DNA of 64,000 nt, taken from assembly GCF_006516955.1 (NCBI RefSeq), contig NZ_VHLG01000003.1, positions 458,444 through 522,443 on the forward strand. Direction: 5' to 3'. The first letter of the stretch is position 1. Every line of letters starts with the position of its first letter. The translations under genes and the position numbers were made by a program. The notes below the pieces were generated by a model that ran no database searches, had not been told where the DNA came from, and saw only the letters and a list, made by a program, of their open reading frames with translations. This stretch comes from Martelella alba (lineage in GTDB: Bacteria > Pseudomonadota > Alphaproteobacteria > Rhizobiales > Rhizobiaceae). Below are positions 57,066-64,000 of the stretch, one piece after another.

Positions 57066-57881
57066 TCAACGGAAGAGTATGGTCCTGATGGCAACGCCAT
57101 TTTGCCAGCGCGCGATGGCATTGCGTATCTTGGCTGATCTGCGCTTCAGTTTCCGCATCACGAAATTGCCTTCGTAGCGCGCCTTGCCACCGGTTACCGA
57201 GCCGCGTTCGTCAACCGATTTCGTGATTTCGGAAGCAATCTCCATGCGCCGGGGGTCATTTGCGGGCAGATAGAAATCCTGAATACAGATCGCCGGATCA
57301 AGCTGGTAGATAACCAGCTTCGAGAAGACTGAAGACCCTGGGAAAAACATGAATTCATCGACTGGTTGACGCAGCTTGTCGCTGGCCGCCGAGAGTGTTT
57401 CCATGCCTTTCCGGGTAATGATGTAGCCGGCCGTTCCCCAATGGAAATCATGAAGCCGTCGCAGACCGCGTGTCTTCGTGACCCTTTCGCGCTTGCGGCC
57501 CACGGTTGTTTTCCACCGGGTCGTTTCAATCTTTACCAGATCGCAATCCTTCGGGATCCAGCGGTCTGCACTGTCCAGCACGGTTGCGGCGTCGTCGCTC
57601 AAGTGAATATCGTCTTCAAAAATACAGATCCATGGCAGGTTTCGTTCAAGTCCTTCACGCCACAATCTGAGGTGGCTGAGGTAACAGGCAACTTCACCGG
57701 CATGGAGCGAGCGTCCGCGGGTCTGAAGCGAATCGGTGATGTCGCTGATTTCATCGGGAGCGAGTGTCTTGGCGTCGACGGCGGCAAATCGCTCGAATGT
57801 GAGAGACTGAGCGGACAACAGCCGTTCCATACGGGCCATGCGGTCCGGGCTGCGGTCCAGGTTAATCACAAAAATCGTCAT
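57066..57881 (-). CDS. Glycosyltransferase family 25 (LPS type)
   Basis: 271 residues of GT25, a cytosolic enzyme of LPS or other envelope sugar assembly. The N-terminus MTIFVINLDRSPDRMARMER is the family start. GEVACYLSHLRLWREGLERN and the acidic IFEDDIHL are the conserved core, followed by GTAGYIITRKGMETL. It is convergent with the AraC gene and divergent from the GT2 pair, so it is part of a small glycosyltransferase cluster. Confidence 0.9.
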   Translation of the reverse strand: MTIFVINLDRSPDRMARMERLLSAQSLTFERFAAVDAKTLAPDEISDITDSLQTRGRSLHAGEVACYLSHLRLWREGLERNLPWICIFEDDIHLSDDAATVLDSADRWIPKDCDLVKIETTRWKTTVGRKRERVTKTRGLRRLHDFHWGTAGYIITRKGMETLSAASDKLRQPVDEFMFFPGSSVFSKLVIYQLDPAICIQDFYLPANDPRRMEIASEITKSVDERGSVTGGKARYEGNFVMRKLKRRSAKIRNAIARWQNGVAIRTILFR

Positions 57882-58120
57882 GCTCAGTGCACATCTCCAG
57901 CGCCTGTTGATGCGATCATATTATCTGAATGTGCCTGAAATGATATTGATAAATATTGTAATTTACCTGTATTCGTCGTCGCATTTGCCCGTCTGGTAAT
58001 GTGCCGTTTATATTTGCCTTCTCGATTTGCGAGTGCTAGCTGGGCCACCGTGTCCGGTGCGCTTTCAGTGAGCGCCGGGCGTTTGAGCGGACGCGATTTT
58101 CGGGGTGTTGAGGAGCGTGC

Positions 58121-59062
58121 ATGGGAAAGCGCTTTACCGTGATGATCTGTACACGTCGCCGCCAGGAACAGCTTTATGCCTGTCTTCGCTCTTTGCTTCC
58201 GCAGCTGGATGGGTCGGGCCATGTCGTGGTCGTGGTCGAGAATGACAGTGCTGAATACAGTCGCCGGGTTGTGGATGAATGTTCACGGGCTCGGCCTGAT
58301 GTAACCTTCATCTATGCGCTTGAGACAGAGGTAGGCCTGTCTTCGGTGCGCAATAAGTGCCTGACGCTGGCCCTTGAGCAGGCACCCGAATGGCTTGTTT
58401 TCATTGATGATGACGAAACGGCCCGGCCGGGCTGGCTTGAGGCTGTGGCGCGCGGGATTGACACCTTCGATGCTGATGTTCTGGCAGGACCTGTGCAATA
58501 TGTCCTGCCAAAGGAACTGCCACTTTTCTATCAGCCGCCGAAACCTTTACGCAACGCTCATGGCAAGGTCATGAAAAGTGCAGCAACCCACAATGCCGCA
58601 ATGCGCAAGGCTTTCCTGGGCGGTCAGGCGGAGGGCCTGCGGTTTGATCCGCTATTCCAGTTTCTCGGCGGCGAAGATGTTGCATTTTTCCGCCGTGTGA
58701 CGGCTGTCGGTGGCCGCATCATCTGGCTTGATGATGCCGTGGTTGAGGAGATCGTGGTTCCGTCCCGTATCTGCCTGTCCCACAATTTCGCCTGCTGGCA
58801 GAGAGGCGCGTCGTCTGTCATGGTCGAAATCATCGCTGAGAAGGGCCGTTTGAGCGCGCTTTTCAGATTTATGCCGCGCATCGTTGAAGCGACGGTTTTC
58901 GGTTTTGCCATGACGCTTGCGGGAGCGGTCATCATGATATTCACGCGCCGCAAGGGCGTAGACATCATTTTGCGGGGCCTGAAGAAGGTTGTGGCTATTG
59001 TCGGCTGGTTTCGTGGCTTTTTCGGCCTTTCACCGCAGCCCTATCGACGCGACGCAGCCTAG
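58121..59062 (+). CDS. Glycosyltransferase family 2, paralog A
   Basis: 313 residues. The GT-A fold starts FTVMICTRRRQEQLYACLRS. The nucleotide site has VVVENDSAEYS, and the metal/catalytic region is WLVFIDDDETARPGWLE. FLGGEDVAFFRRV is the acceptor-side acid. The C-terminal part has a hydrophobic stretch (about 250-275) and an amphipathic tail (LRGLKKVVAIVGWFRGFFG) that would bind the membrane. It is clearly homologous to the gene at 59685-60665 over its whole length. Confidence 0.88.
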   Translation: MGKRFTVMICTRRRQEQLYACLRSLLPQLDGSGHVVVVVENDSAEYSRRVVDECSRARPDVTFIYALETEVGLSSVRNKCLTLALEQAPEWLVFIDDDETARPGWLEAVARGIDTFDADVLAGPVQYVLPKELPLFYQPPKPLRNAHGKVMKSAATHNAAMRKAFLGGQAEGLRFDPLFQFLGGEDVAFFRRVTAVGGRIIWLDDAVVEEIVVPSRICLSHNFACWQRGASSVMVEIIAEKGRLSALFRFMPRIVEATVFGFAMTLAGAVIMIFTRRKGVDIILRGLKKVVAIVGWFRGFFGLSPQPYRRDAA

Positions 59063-59684
59063 TCTTTCAAAGGCGGTATGCACTCCATATGTCCGCTCAG
59101 CATTCCCGCTTGCTTCGGCTCCCATATGCAAACATATCCGGACTGGCGAAGGTTGTGGATATGCAGCACCGCCGTCATATGCCGACAACCTGTTGTGGGC
59201 GGCCTGCCCTAAACTGGGAAATTCAACCGTTGCTGGTCACCATTTCCGGTGACGCCGATGACCGTCACTGTGCCGGCAAACGCGGAATTCAGCCCTTGTG
59301 CTTAGGCTCCCCCCTTCCTTCGTACCCGAATTTCAGGGGTTTTCGAGGCGCTGTTTCCAACTCGATAAAAGTCTTGCCCGTCACGGTCGTCGCCACTTGG
59401 CTGCACGCCATGCGTTGTCGGTGGCCAGCCTGACTGATCACGAAATGCACTTGCCGTGTGTCAAACAGTGATTATCGCTTCTGTATCATATATTATCTGT
59501 CTATTGATCTATAGATATTTGTTATTATTATCAATTATCTGAGGTGCCCCGATCTGCCCAGGTGCGCATGGCTTCGGTTCGGCCGTTCGCTCCTGCCGGG
59601 GTTAGCTGCCGATTTGTCCTGTGCGTTTCCCGTAAATGCCTGGTGATTTGGGCGTAACTGATTGTCCGCGCGAATGGGGCGTGA
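59063..59684. other. Intergenic region between the two GT2 paralogs
   Basis: 622 bp without a credible gene. The part 59470-59540 is very AT-rich and likely holds the promoter of paralog B. Short open frames here have no ribosome binding site and no recognisable protein sequence. Confidence 0.5.
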
Positions 59685-60665
59685 ATGGAAAAACGTTTTA
59701 CGATCATGGTTTGCACGCGTCGTCGCCAGGCGCAGCTTCAAACCTGTCTTCGCTCGCTTCTGCCGCAGTTGGACGGATCTGGCCATGTCGTGGTCGTGGT
59801 TGAGAATGATAGTGCTGAATATAGTCGCGACGTTGTGGAACGGATTGCCGAGACCCGGCCTGACGTGACCTTCATTTACGCGCTTGAGACGGAAATTGGC
59901 CTGTCTTCGGCCCGGAACCGGGTTTTGTCCATTGCGCTCGAGCAGGTCCCGGAATGGCTTGTCTTCATTGATGATGACGAGACGGCGCGGCCGGACTGGC
60001 TTGCTGCTACGGCCCGCGGTATCGATACCTTTGATGCCGATGTCTTGACCGGGCCGGTGCATTATGTCCTGCCGGAAGAACTGCCGCTTTTCTACCAGCC
60101 GCCGAAACTTGCGCGCAATGCTTATGGTGACGCGATGGAAAGTGCCGCGACCAACAATGCGGTCATGCGCAAGGCCTTTATGCATGAAGAGGGCCGGGGC
60201 TTGCGGTTCGATCCGCAATATCAGTTCCTTGGTGGGGAGGACACCGAGTTCTTTCGCCGTGTTACGTCTGCGGGCGGACGTATTGTCTGGCTTGATGACG
60301 CTGTTGTCGAAGAGATTGTCGCGCCGTCTCGTATCGGCCTGTCTTATAATCTTGCTTCCTGGCAGCGGGTGACGTCGGCTGAAATGGTCGATTTCATGCG
60401 CAAGCATGGCCGGCTGAAGGCGTTGCGCCGCTTTCTGCCGCGCGCTGTCGAGCGCGGTGTCTCTGCAGTTGTCATGCTGGGATTTGGCGCGGTGGCAATG
60501 GTATTTTCACGCAGGAGAGGTGTTCAGACCATTATGCGCGGCCTGAAGAAGGCCATGGCGGTTGTCGGCTGGTTTCGCGGCTTCTTTGACCTGTTGCCGC
60601 AACCTTATCGGGAGAAGACAACGCCGGCCATCCATGTCGGCAAGGCCAGTCGTTCGCTCAGATGA
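59685..60665 (+). CDS. Glycosyltransferase family 2, paralog B
   Basis: 326 residues, a paralog of the preceding gene. The same motifs are present: FTIMVCTRRRQAQLQTCLRS, VVVENDSAEYS, WLVFIDDDETARPDWLA and FLGGEDTEFFRRV, with the same C-terminal amphipathic end (LKKAMAVVGWFRGFFDLLPQ). Identity is high in the N-terminal 230 residues and lower after. The two probably arose by tandem duplication and may add related sugars to an envelope polymer. It is convergent with the sensor kinase gene five bases on. Confidence 0.88.
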   Translation: MEKRFTIMVCTRRRQAQLQTCLRSLLPQLDGSGHVVVVVENDSAEYSRDVVERIAETRPDVTFIYALETEIGLSSARNRVLSIALEQVPEWLVFIDDDETARPDWLAATARGIDTFDADVLTGPVHYVLPEELPLFYQPPKLARNAYGDAMESAATNNAVMRKAFMHEEGRGLRFDPQYQFLGGEDTEFFRRVTSAGGRIVWLDDAVVEEIVAPSRIGLSYNLASWQRVTSAEMVDFMRKHGRLKALRRFLPRAVERGVSAVVMLGFGAVAMVFSRRRGVQTIMRGLKKAMAVVGWFRGFFDLLPQPYREKTTPAIHVGKASRSLR

Positions 60666-60669
60666 TGTG

Positions 60670-62535
60670 TCAGAGACGCAGCGTCCGGGGAAGGTGCAGT
60701 GTGAGCCTGGCTATTCCGGCTCTTCGTTCGAAGCTGATTTCTGCCCCGATACTGCGTGCCCGTTTGGTCATGTTGGCGAGACCGTAACCTTTTGAGAGGG
60801 TGGCCTCCGTGGCGACATCGTTCTCAACAACCAGAATGGCTTCCCCCATTGCATCGGTTTCCGCACGGATCGCTATGTTGGTTGCAGGGCCGTGCTTGAC
60901 CGCATTGGTGACGGCTTCCTGAAGAATGCGCAATATTGTGAGTGCACTTGACGGTGTAATGCCCGAAACCGGCGGCATGGCCTCGGTGGACCAGTCCAGA
61001 ACAACGCCGATCCGCCGCAATTGTGGCTCGCAGCGCTCTCTAAAGCCGGCGAGGGCCACGCGCAGGTCGTCGTCACCGAGATCAAGCGATTGTACGACCA
61101 GGCGGAGATCGTCCAGTGCTTCCCGCGCCGAAACGGTGATGGCTCTGCGGTCGGCATCCGATTTTTCCGATTGTGCGATAATCGAGACAAGATGGCCGCT
61201 CAACCCGTCATGGAGGTCGCTCATCAGCCGAGCGCGCTCCTGGTCCAGAATGGCCAGGGCGTTGCTTTCACGCTCTTTTTCGTGCAGGCGGCGCAGTTCG
61301 TTTTCCTGTTCGGCCAATTGGTGCTGAAGCGATGTATTGGCACTGTCAACCTGCCGCAGGCTCAGAACAAGTCTGCCTGTGAGAATCGACATGATCGCCA
61401 GAGGAGCAACTGCCGGAATATAGGGCGAGAGCATGCGGGTGCCCTGAGTGATGCCGAACATCATGCCGAGATCATTCAGGCCGAACAGGATGGCGAGGCC
61501 AAACGGGATGGCAATAATGCCCGAGATCCAGTCCCGTGTGCGTACATAATGTTCCAGCACGATAACCGACGAGAGTACCATAATGGCAATGCTCAGAAGT
61601 GCAGCCAGAAGGATTGTGACCGGGACCGCCAGAAGTTTCTGGCTGGCCAGAACGAGAAGCATGGCGGGCAGGGCAACAATCGCAATCGAGAGTTTGACGG
61701 GGCGTGGGCGTTCGGCAAGTGCCAGCGCCAGGCCAATGGTCAGCAGACTGACAGTCATCTGGGTCAGCCCCAGATAGAGCCGCATGGCTTCGGTTTCTCT
61801 GGCGGGCAGGAGATAGCTGACAATGTTGGACAGGACGCTTACCAGCGTCATCAGGCTGAACCAGAAAAAGACCTTGTCGTGCGGACGCAACATGGTCACG
61901 GCGATGACGCTGACCATGATCATGGCCTGCAGTGCCAGTGAGGCGGCTCGCCATTGCTCGATGATGAAATCGTAGTATTTCCTATAGGGATGCAGTGCCT
62001 CGGCCGTGGTCAGGTAGACGGGTGAAAGATAGGCAGAAATCCAGCCATCGACACGTTTCTGGCTGATATCAAGTCTGTTGCTGTCTGGCCGTAACAAATC
62101 TTGCGGGATCGCCGCCAGATAGTAGCTGCCATTGCGCTCGGTGGCGAAGATGCTGCTGGCCTGTGGCTCAAGCAGGGTGCCGTTCAGCCGCACCTCTACA
62201 GCCTGACGTATCGAGGGGATGAAGATAACGGCATCGGCTTTGGGAACCAATGCTGCCGGCAGAGCCAGCTGATAGGTGATGGTGGCATTCTTTGCCTGGC
62301 CAAATAATATCCAGCTTTGCGGCAGGACGACGGTCGCCGGCTGGCCGACTGCCTTTTCGATGGTTGCCTGGCTGAGAACGGCGGCTCCTGGTGGCAACGG
62401 CAACGCAATGATATGGGGGAGGGCTGCAAGAAACAGGGTGGCGAGAATGACTGGCAAAAGGGTGTAGACCATGCTGCCGCGAAATGCGCGCCAGCTTGCC
62501 CGGATTGGCTGAGCGGCTGTGATCAGTGTATTCAC
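60670..62535 (-). CDS. Sensor histidine kinase (NarX/DesK type) with extracytoplasmic domain
   Basis: 621 residues. One span at about 22-42 is followed by an extracytoplasmic domain (about 46-195, beta-rich, with WILFGQ and VEVRLNGTLL resembling jelly-roll/7TMR-DISM ligand domains). Seven hydrophobic segments follow (about 198-395). Then comes the HisKA_3 box ERARLMSDLHDGLSGHLVSI with His442, N-box ILQEAVTNAVKH and G-box GYGLANM. It phosphorylates the regulator encoded upstream in the same operon, whose stop it overlaps by four bases. Confidence 0.9.
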   Translation of the reverse strand: MNTLITAAQPIRASWRAFRGSMVYTLLPVILATLFLAALPHIIALPLPPGAAVLSQATIEKAVGQPATVVLPQSWILFGQAKNATITYQLALPAALVPKADAVIFIPSIRQAVEVRLNGTLLEPQASSIFATERNGSYYLAAIPQDLLRPDSNRLDISQKRVDGWISAYLSPVYLTTAEALHPYRKYYDFIIEQWRAASLALQAMIMVSVIAVTMLRPHDKVFFWFSLMTLVSVLSNIVSYLLPARETEAMRLYLGLTQMTVSLLTIGLALALAERPRPVKLSIAIVALPAMLLVLASQKLLAVPVTILLAALLSIAIMVLSSVIVLEHYVRTRDWISGIIAIPFGLAILFGLNDLGMMFGITQGTRMLSPYIPAVAPLAIMSILTGRLVLSLRQVDSANTSLQHQLAEQENELRRLHEKERESNALAILDQERARLMSDLHDGLSGHLVSIIAQSEKSDADRRAITVSAREALDDLRLVVQSLDLGDDDLRVALAGFRERCEPQLRRIGVVLDWSTEAMPPVSGITPSSALTILRILQEAVTNAVKHGPATNIAIRAETDAMGEAILVVENDVATEATLSKGYGLANMTKRARSIGAEISFERRAGIARLTLHLPRTLRL

Positions 62536-63248
62536 AGTTTGATCAGTCCCTGACGCGCGGCTTCAAACACCGCTTCGGAGCGATTGGAAACCTGTAATTT
62601 GCGATAGATGTTGCGAATGTGAACCGGCACGGTCTGACGGGAGATTTCCAGTCGCTGGGCGAGTTCAGCATAGGTGAAGCCTTTTGAAATCCCCCAGAGA
62701 ATGTCCATCTCCCGGTCGGTCAGTCGCGGACCGCCCTCCGGTATACTTGCTTCCGGTGACGTTGCGGAAAGGCGCTTCACCAATATGCGGGCGATGCGGG
62801 AAGAAATCGGCGAACGGCCAGCCATCAGGTCCGTGATCGCTTCGATGAGATCGGTGAAATCCGCATCTTTCAGCAGATAGCCGGTGGCGCCAGCCTCGAT
62901 CGAGTTGAGAACAGTCCTCTCGTCTGCAAGGACCGAGATGACCATGGCCTGTGCTTCCGGCCGTGCTGTCCGAAGCGCCTGAATAGCCTCAATGCCGTTG
63001 CCATCGGGCAGATTGAGGTCGGTGATCAGCAGGTCCAATTCATGGTTGTTGATCGCATCGATCGTCTCTGCGAGCGTGCCGCAGGAGGCGAGCAGCATGC
63101 CGTCCTTCCAGGCCGAAATCAGATTTGACAGCCGCTCCCGGATTGCCGGCTCATCTTCGCTGAGAACGATCCTGCACGGGGACCGTTCCCGCGCCTCCCG
63201 GGGCGAAGGTGAAGGATGTCTATCACGCTCTTCCGGTTTGATTGTCAT
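62532..63248 (-). CDS. LuxR/NarL-type response regulator
   Basis: 238 residues. The receiver has acids in LSEDEPAIRERL, phosphoacceptor Asp77 in LLITDLNLPDG and Lys127 in GYLLKDAD. The LuxR-type HTH is at the C-terminus (LTDREMDILWGISKGFTYAELAQRLEISRQTVPVHIRNIYRKL). A long basic, Pro/Ser/Arg-rich head (1-24) precedes the receiver. The start at 63248 is chosen; the frame is open 46 codons further. It is the partner of the sensor kinase overlapping its 3' end. Confidence 0.92.
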   Translation of the reverse strand: MTIKPEERDRHPSPSPREARERSPCRIVLSEDEPAIRERLSNLISAWKDGMLLASCGTLAETIDAINNHELDLLITDLNLPDGNGIEAIQALRTARPEAQAMVISVLADERTVLNSIEAGATGYLLKDADFTDLIEAITDLMAGRSPISSRIARILVKRLSATSPEASIPEGGPRLTDREMDILWGISKGFTYAELAQRLEISRQTVPVHIRNIYRKLQVSNRSEAVFEAARQGLIKL

Positions 63249-63501
63249 CCTGGAACACTCGGCGTCATACCTTGCGTGCCGGCTAAGGGGGAATGTCGCA
63301 TCGGCACCGATGTCTCGCGTCTTTCGCCGATCGTTGTGACACGCAGAGCCTCCGCCGCCAATACCATAAACATGGTATTTTATCAATTTTGCGGCGGGCC
63401 TATCTCTTTACATGTCGCAGCCTTCTGGCGCGCCATTGCCGCCCTGTTCACGGACGGCAGGTGCCGTCACAACCGGGCAAATCAATCGAGGAATGAATGT
63501 C

Positions 63502-63714
63502 ATGACATCTGCTGTCAGGACCAGACAGACAAGTTCTGGCGTGTCGAAGAAAACGACGAAACGCCTGTTTGGTTGTGAATGCGGGCATAAGCTACGCCTT
63601 GGCGCATCGCGTTGCGGACGGTGTTACCGTCCCACACCTATTTATAATCGGCGCTGGTTTTATCTTCTTGCTGTCTTCGGTGCCGTGCTTGGCGTTTTCA
63701 TCGTCAAATTGTGA
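63502..63714 (+). CDS. 70-residue zinc-ribbon membrane peptide
   Basis: Not recognised. The sequence has a basic Ser/Thr head (1-22), then GCECGHKLRLGASRCGRCYR with four cysteines in two pairs (CxC and CxxC), a plausible zinc knuckle. A C-terminal hydrophobic span (RWFYLLAVFGAVLGVFIVKL) follows. GAGGA about nine bases upstream supports the ATG at 63502 (another ATG at 63493). It is divergent from the two-component operon. It might be a small membrane-tethered zinc-binding protein; function is unknown. Confidence 0.6.
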   Translation: MTSAVRTRQTSSGVSKKTTKRLFGCECGHKLRLGASRCGRCYRPTPIYNRRWFYLLAVFGAVLGVFIVKL

Positions 63715-63837
63715 GCGGTGCTGTCTCCGAATACTAAAGCTATTTTCAAAAAAACATATCAAACCTGATACCCATTGAAACAATAACCACTATCAATATT
63801 AGCTCCTGAAGATTGGACTATTCATACTGCAGTGCGT

Positions 63838-63885
63838 CTCCGCCGGCCGGAAGCTTTTATATCTTCCGACCGGCGGAGGCTTTTT
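63838..63885. terminator. Strong hairpin between the zinc-ribbon and outer-membrane genes
   Basis: A 16-bp stem, CTCCGCCGGCCGGAAG with CTTCCGACCGGCGGAG (one mismatch), followed by GCTTTTT. It can terminate the plus-strand small gene and, from the other side, the outer-membrane gene. Confidence 0.85.
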
Positions 63886-63896
63886 GGCGCTGCGGT

Positions 63897-64000
63897 TTAG
63901 AACCGGTAGCCGAGCCGGATGGAGCCGACATGGGACTGATAGCCATCGGCGAAGCTGCCGTCATATTCGAGCTTCACCTGCAATCCGTGAATGGCCTGGA
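63897..64000 (-). CDS. C-terminal end of an outer-membrane beta-barrel protein (5' part outside window)
   Basis: Only the last 34 residues are present, reading LEYDGSFADGYQSHVGSIRL, then GYRF and a stop. Alternating hydrophobic residues and the terminal aromatic Phe fit the last strand of an outer-membrane barrel (BAM recognition signal). It could be an autotransporter barrel or an OmpA/Omp25-like porin; the fragment is too short to decide. Confidence 0.6.
   Translation of the reverse strand, partial: QAIHGLQVKLEYDGSFADGYQSHVGSIRLGYRF

Overview
The window looks like a chromosomal segment of an alphaproteobacterium of the order Hyphomicrobiales (Rhizobiales), most likely a Rhizobiaceae-type organism. 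The evidence is gene content rather than a marker gene. It has a CarB with the extra internal stretch typical of rhizobial enzymes, an HdaA-type DnaA regulator, an sqdB-sqdD-sqdC sulfolipid operon, a FYDLN acid-domain protein, and the order tolQ-tolR-tolA-tolB-pal-cpoB-tilS-ftsH-glmM. Overall GC is high, around 60 percent by eye. No 16S gene is present, so genus cannot be assigned.

Layout. 1-7.5 kb: carB (3' end off the window), a 40-residue membrane peptide, a glutathione S-transferase, a MATE exporter, a VC0807-like membrane protein and carA. 7.8-12.8 kb: yqeY, dnaG and rpoD. 13.0-15.7 kb: a single large KAP-family P-loop NTPase of lower GC, convergent with purN and overlapping it. 15.7-24.4 kb: purM-purN, a MarR regulator with a small membrane protein, an AI-2E/PerM transporter, hdaA, then ppk-ppx with a probable PHO box. 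24.4-28.9 kb: a small inverted-repeat element, a lactate/malate-type dehydrogenase and the sqdBDC operon. 29.2-40.8 kb: the Tol-Pal envelope cluster, tilS, ftsH and glmM. 40.9-47.7 kb: a LysR regulator divergent from a sugar ABC transporter and a Gfo/Idh dehydrogenase, ending at a second copy of the small element. 47.9-50.5 kb: a lytic transglycosylase lipoprotein, the FYDLN protein, a chloramphenicol-phosphotransferase-like kinase and an Asp/Glu racemase-like protein. 50.8-55.4 kb: tRNA-Ala(GGC), then an accessory pair of exported proteins (one with a c-type heme motif and many cysteines, one resembling GH75 chitosanases) and a decayed transposase tail. 55.4-64 kb: methyltransferase and divergent AraC regulator, a GT25 glycosyltransferase, two tandem paralogous GT2 glycosyltransferases, a DesK/NarX-type two-component pair, a zinc-ribbon membrane peptide and the 3' end of an outer-membrane barrel gene.

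The core parts are housekeeping: pyrimidine and purine synthesis, replication and sigma factor, polyphosphate turnover, phosphate-free membrane lipid, and envelope integrity. Three stretches stand out as accessory or under-described: the KAP NTPase between rpoD and purN, the heme-motif/GH75-like pair downstream of tRNA-Ala, and a roughly 205-bp inverted-repeat element. That element is present twice, each time between convergent genes and each time flanked by two near-identical copies of the local hairpin. All coordinates were read by hand; no database search or computed alignment was available.
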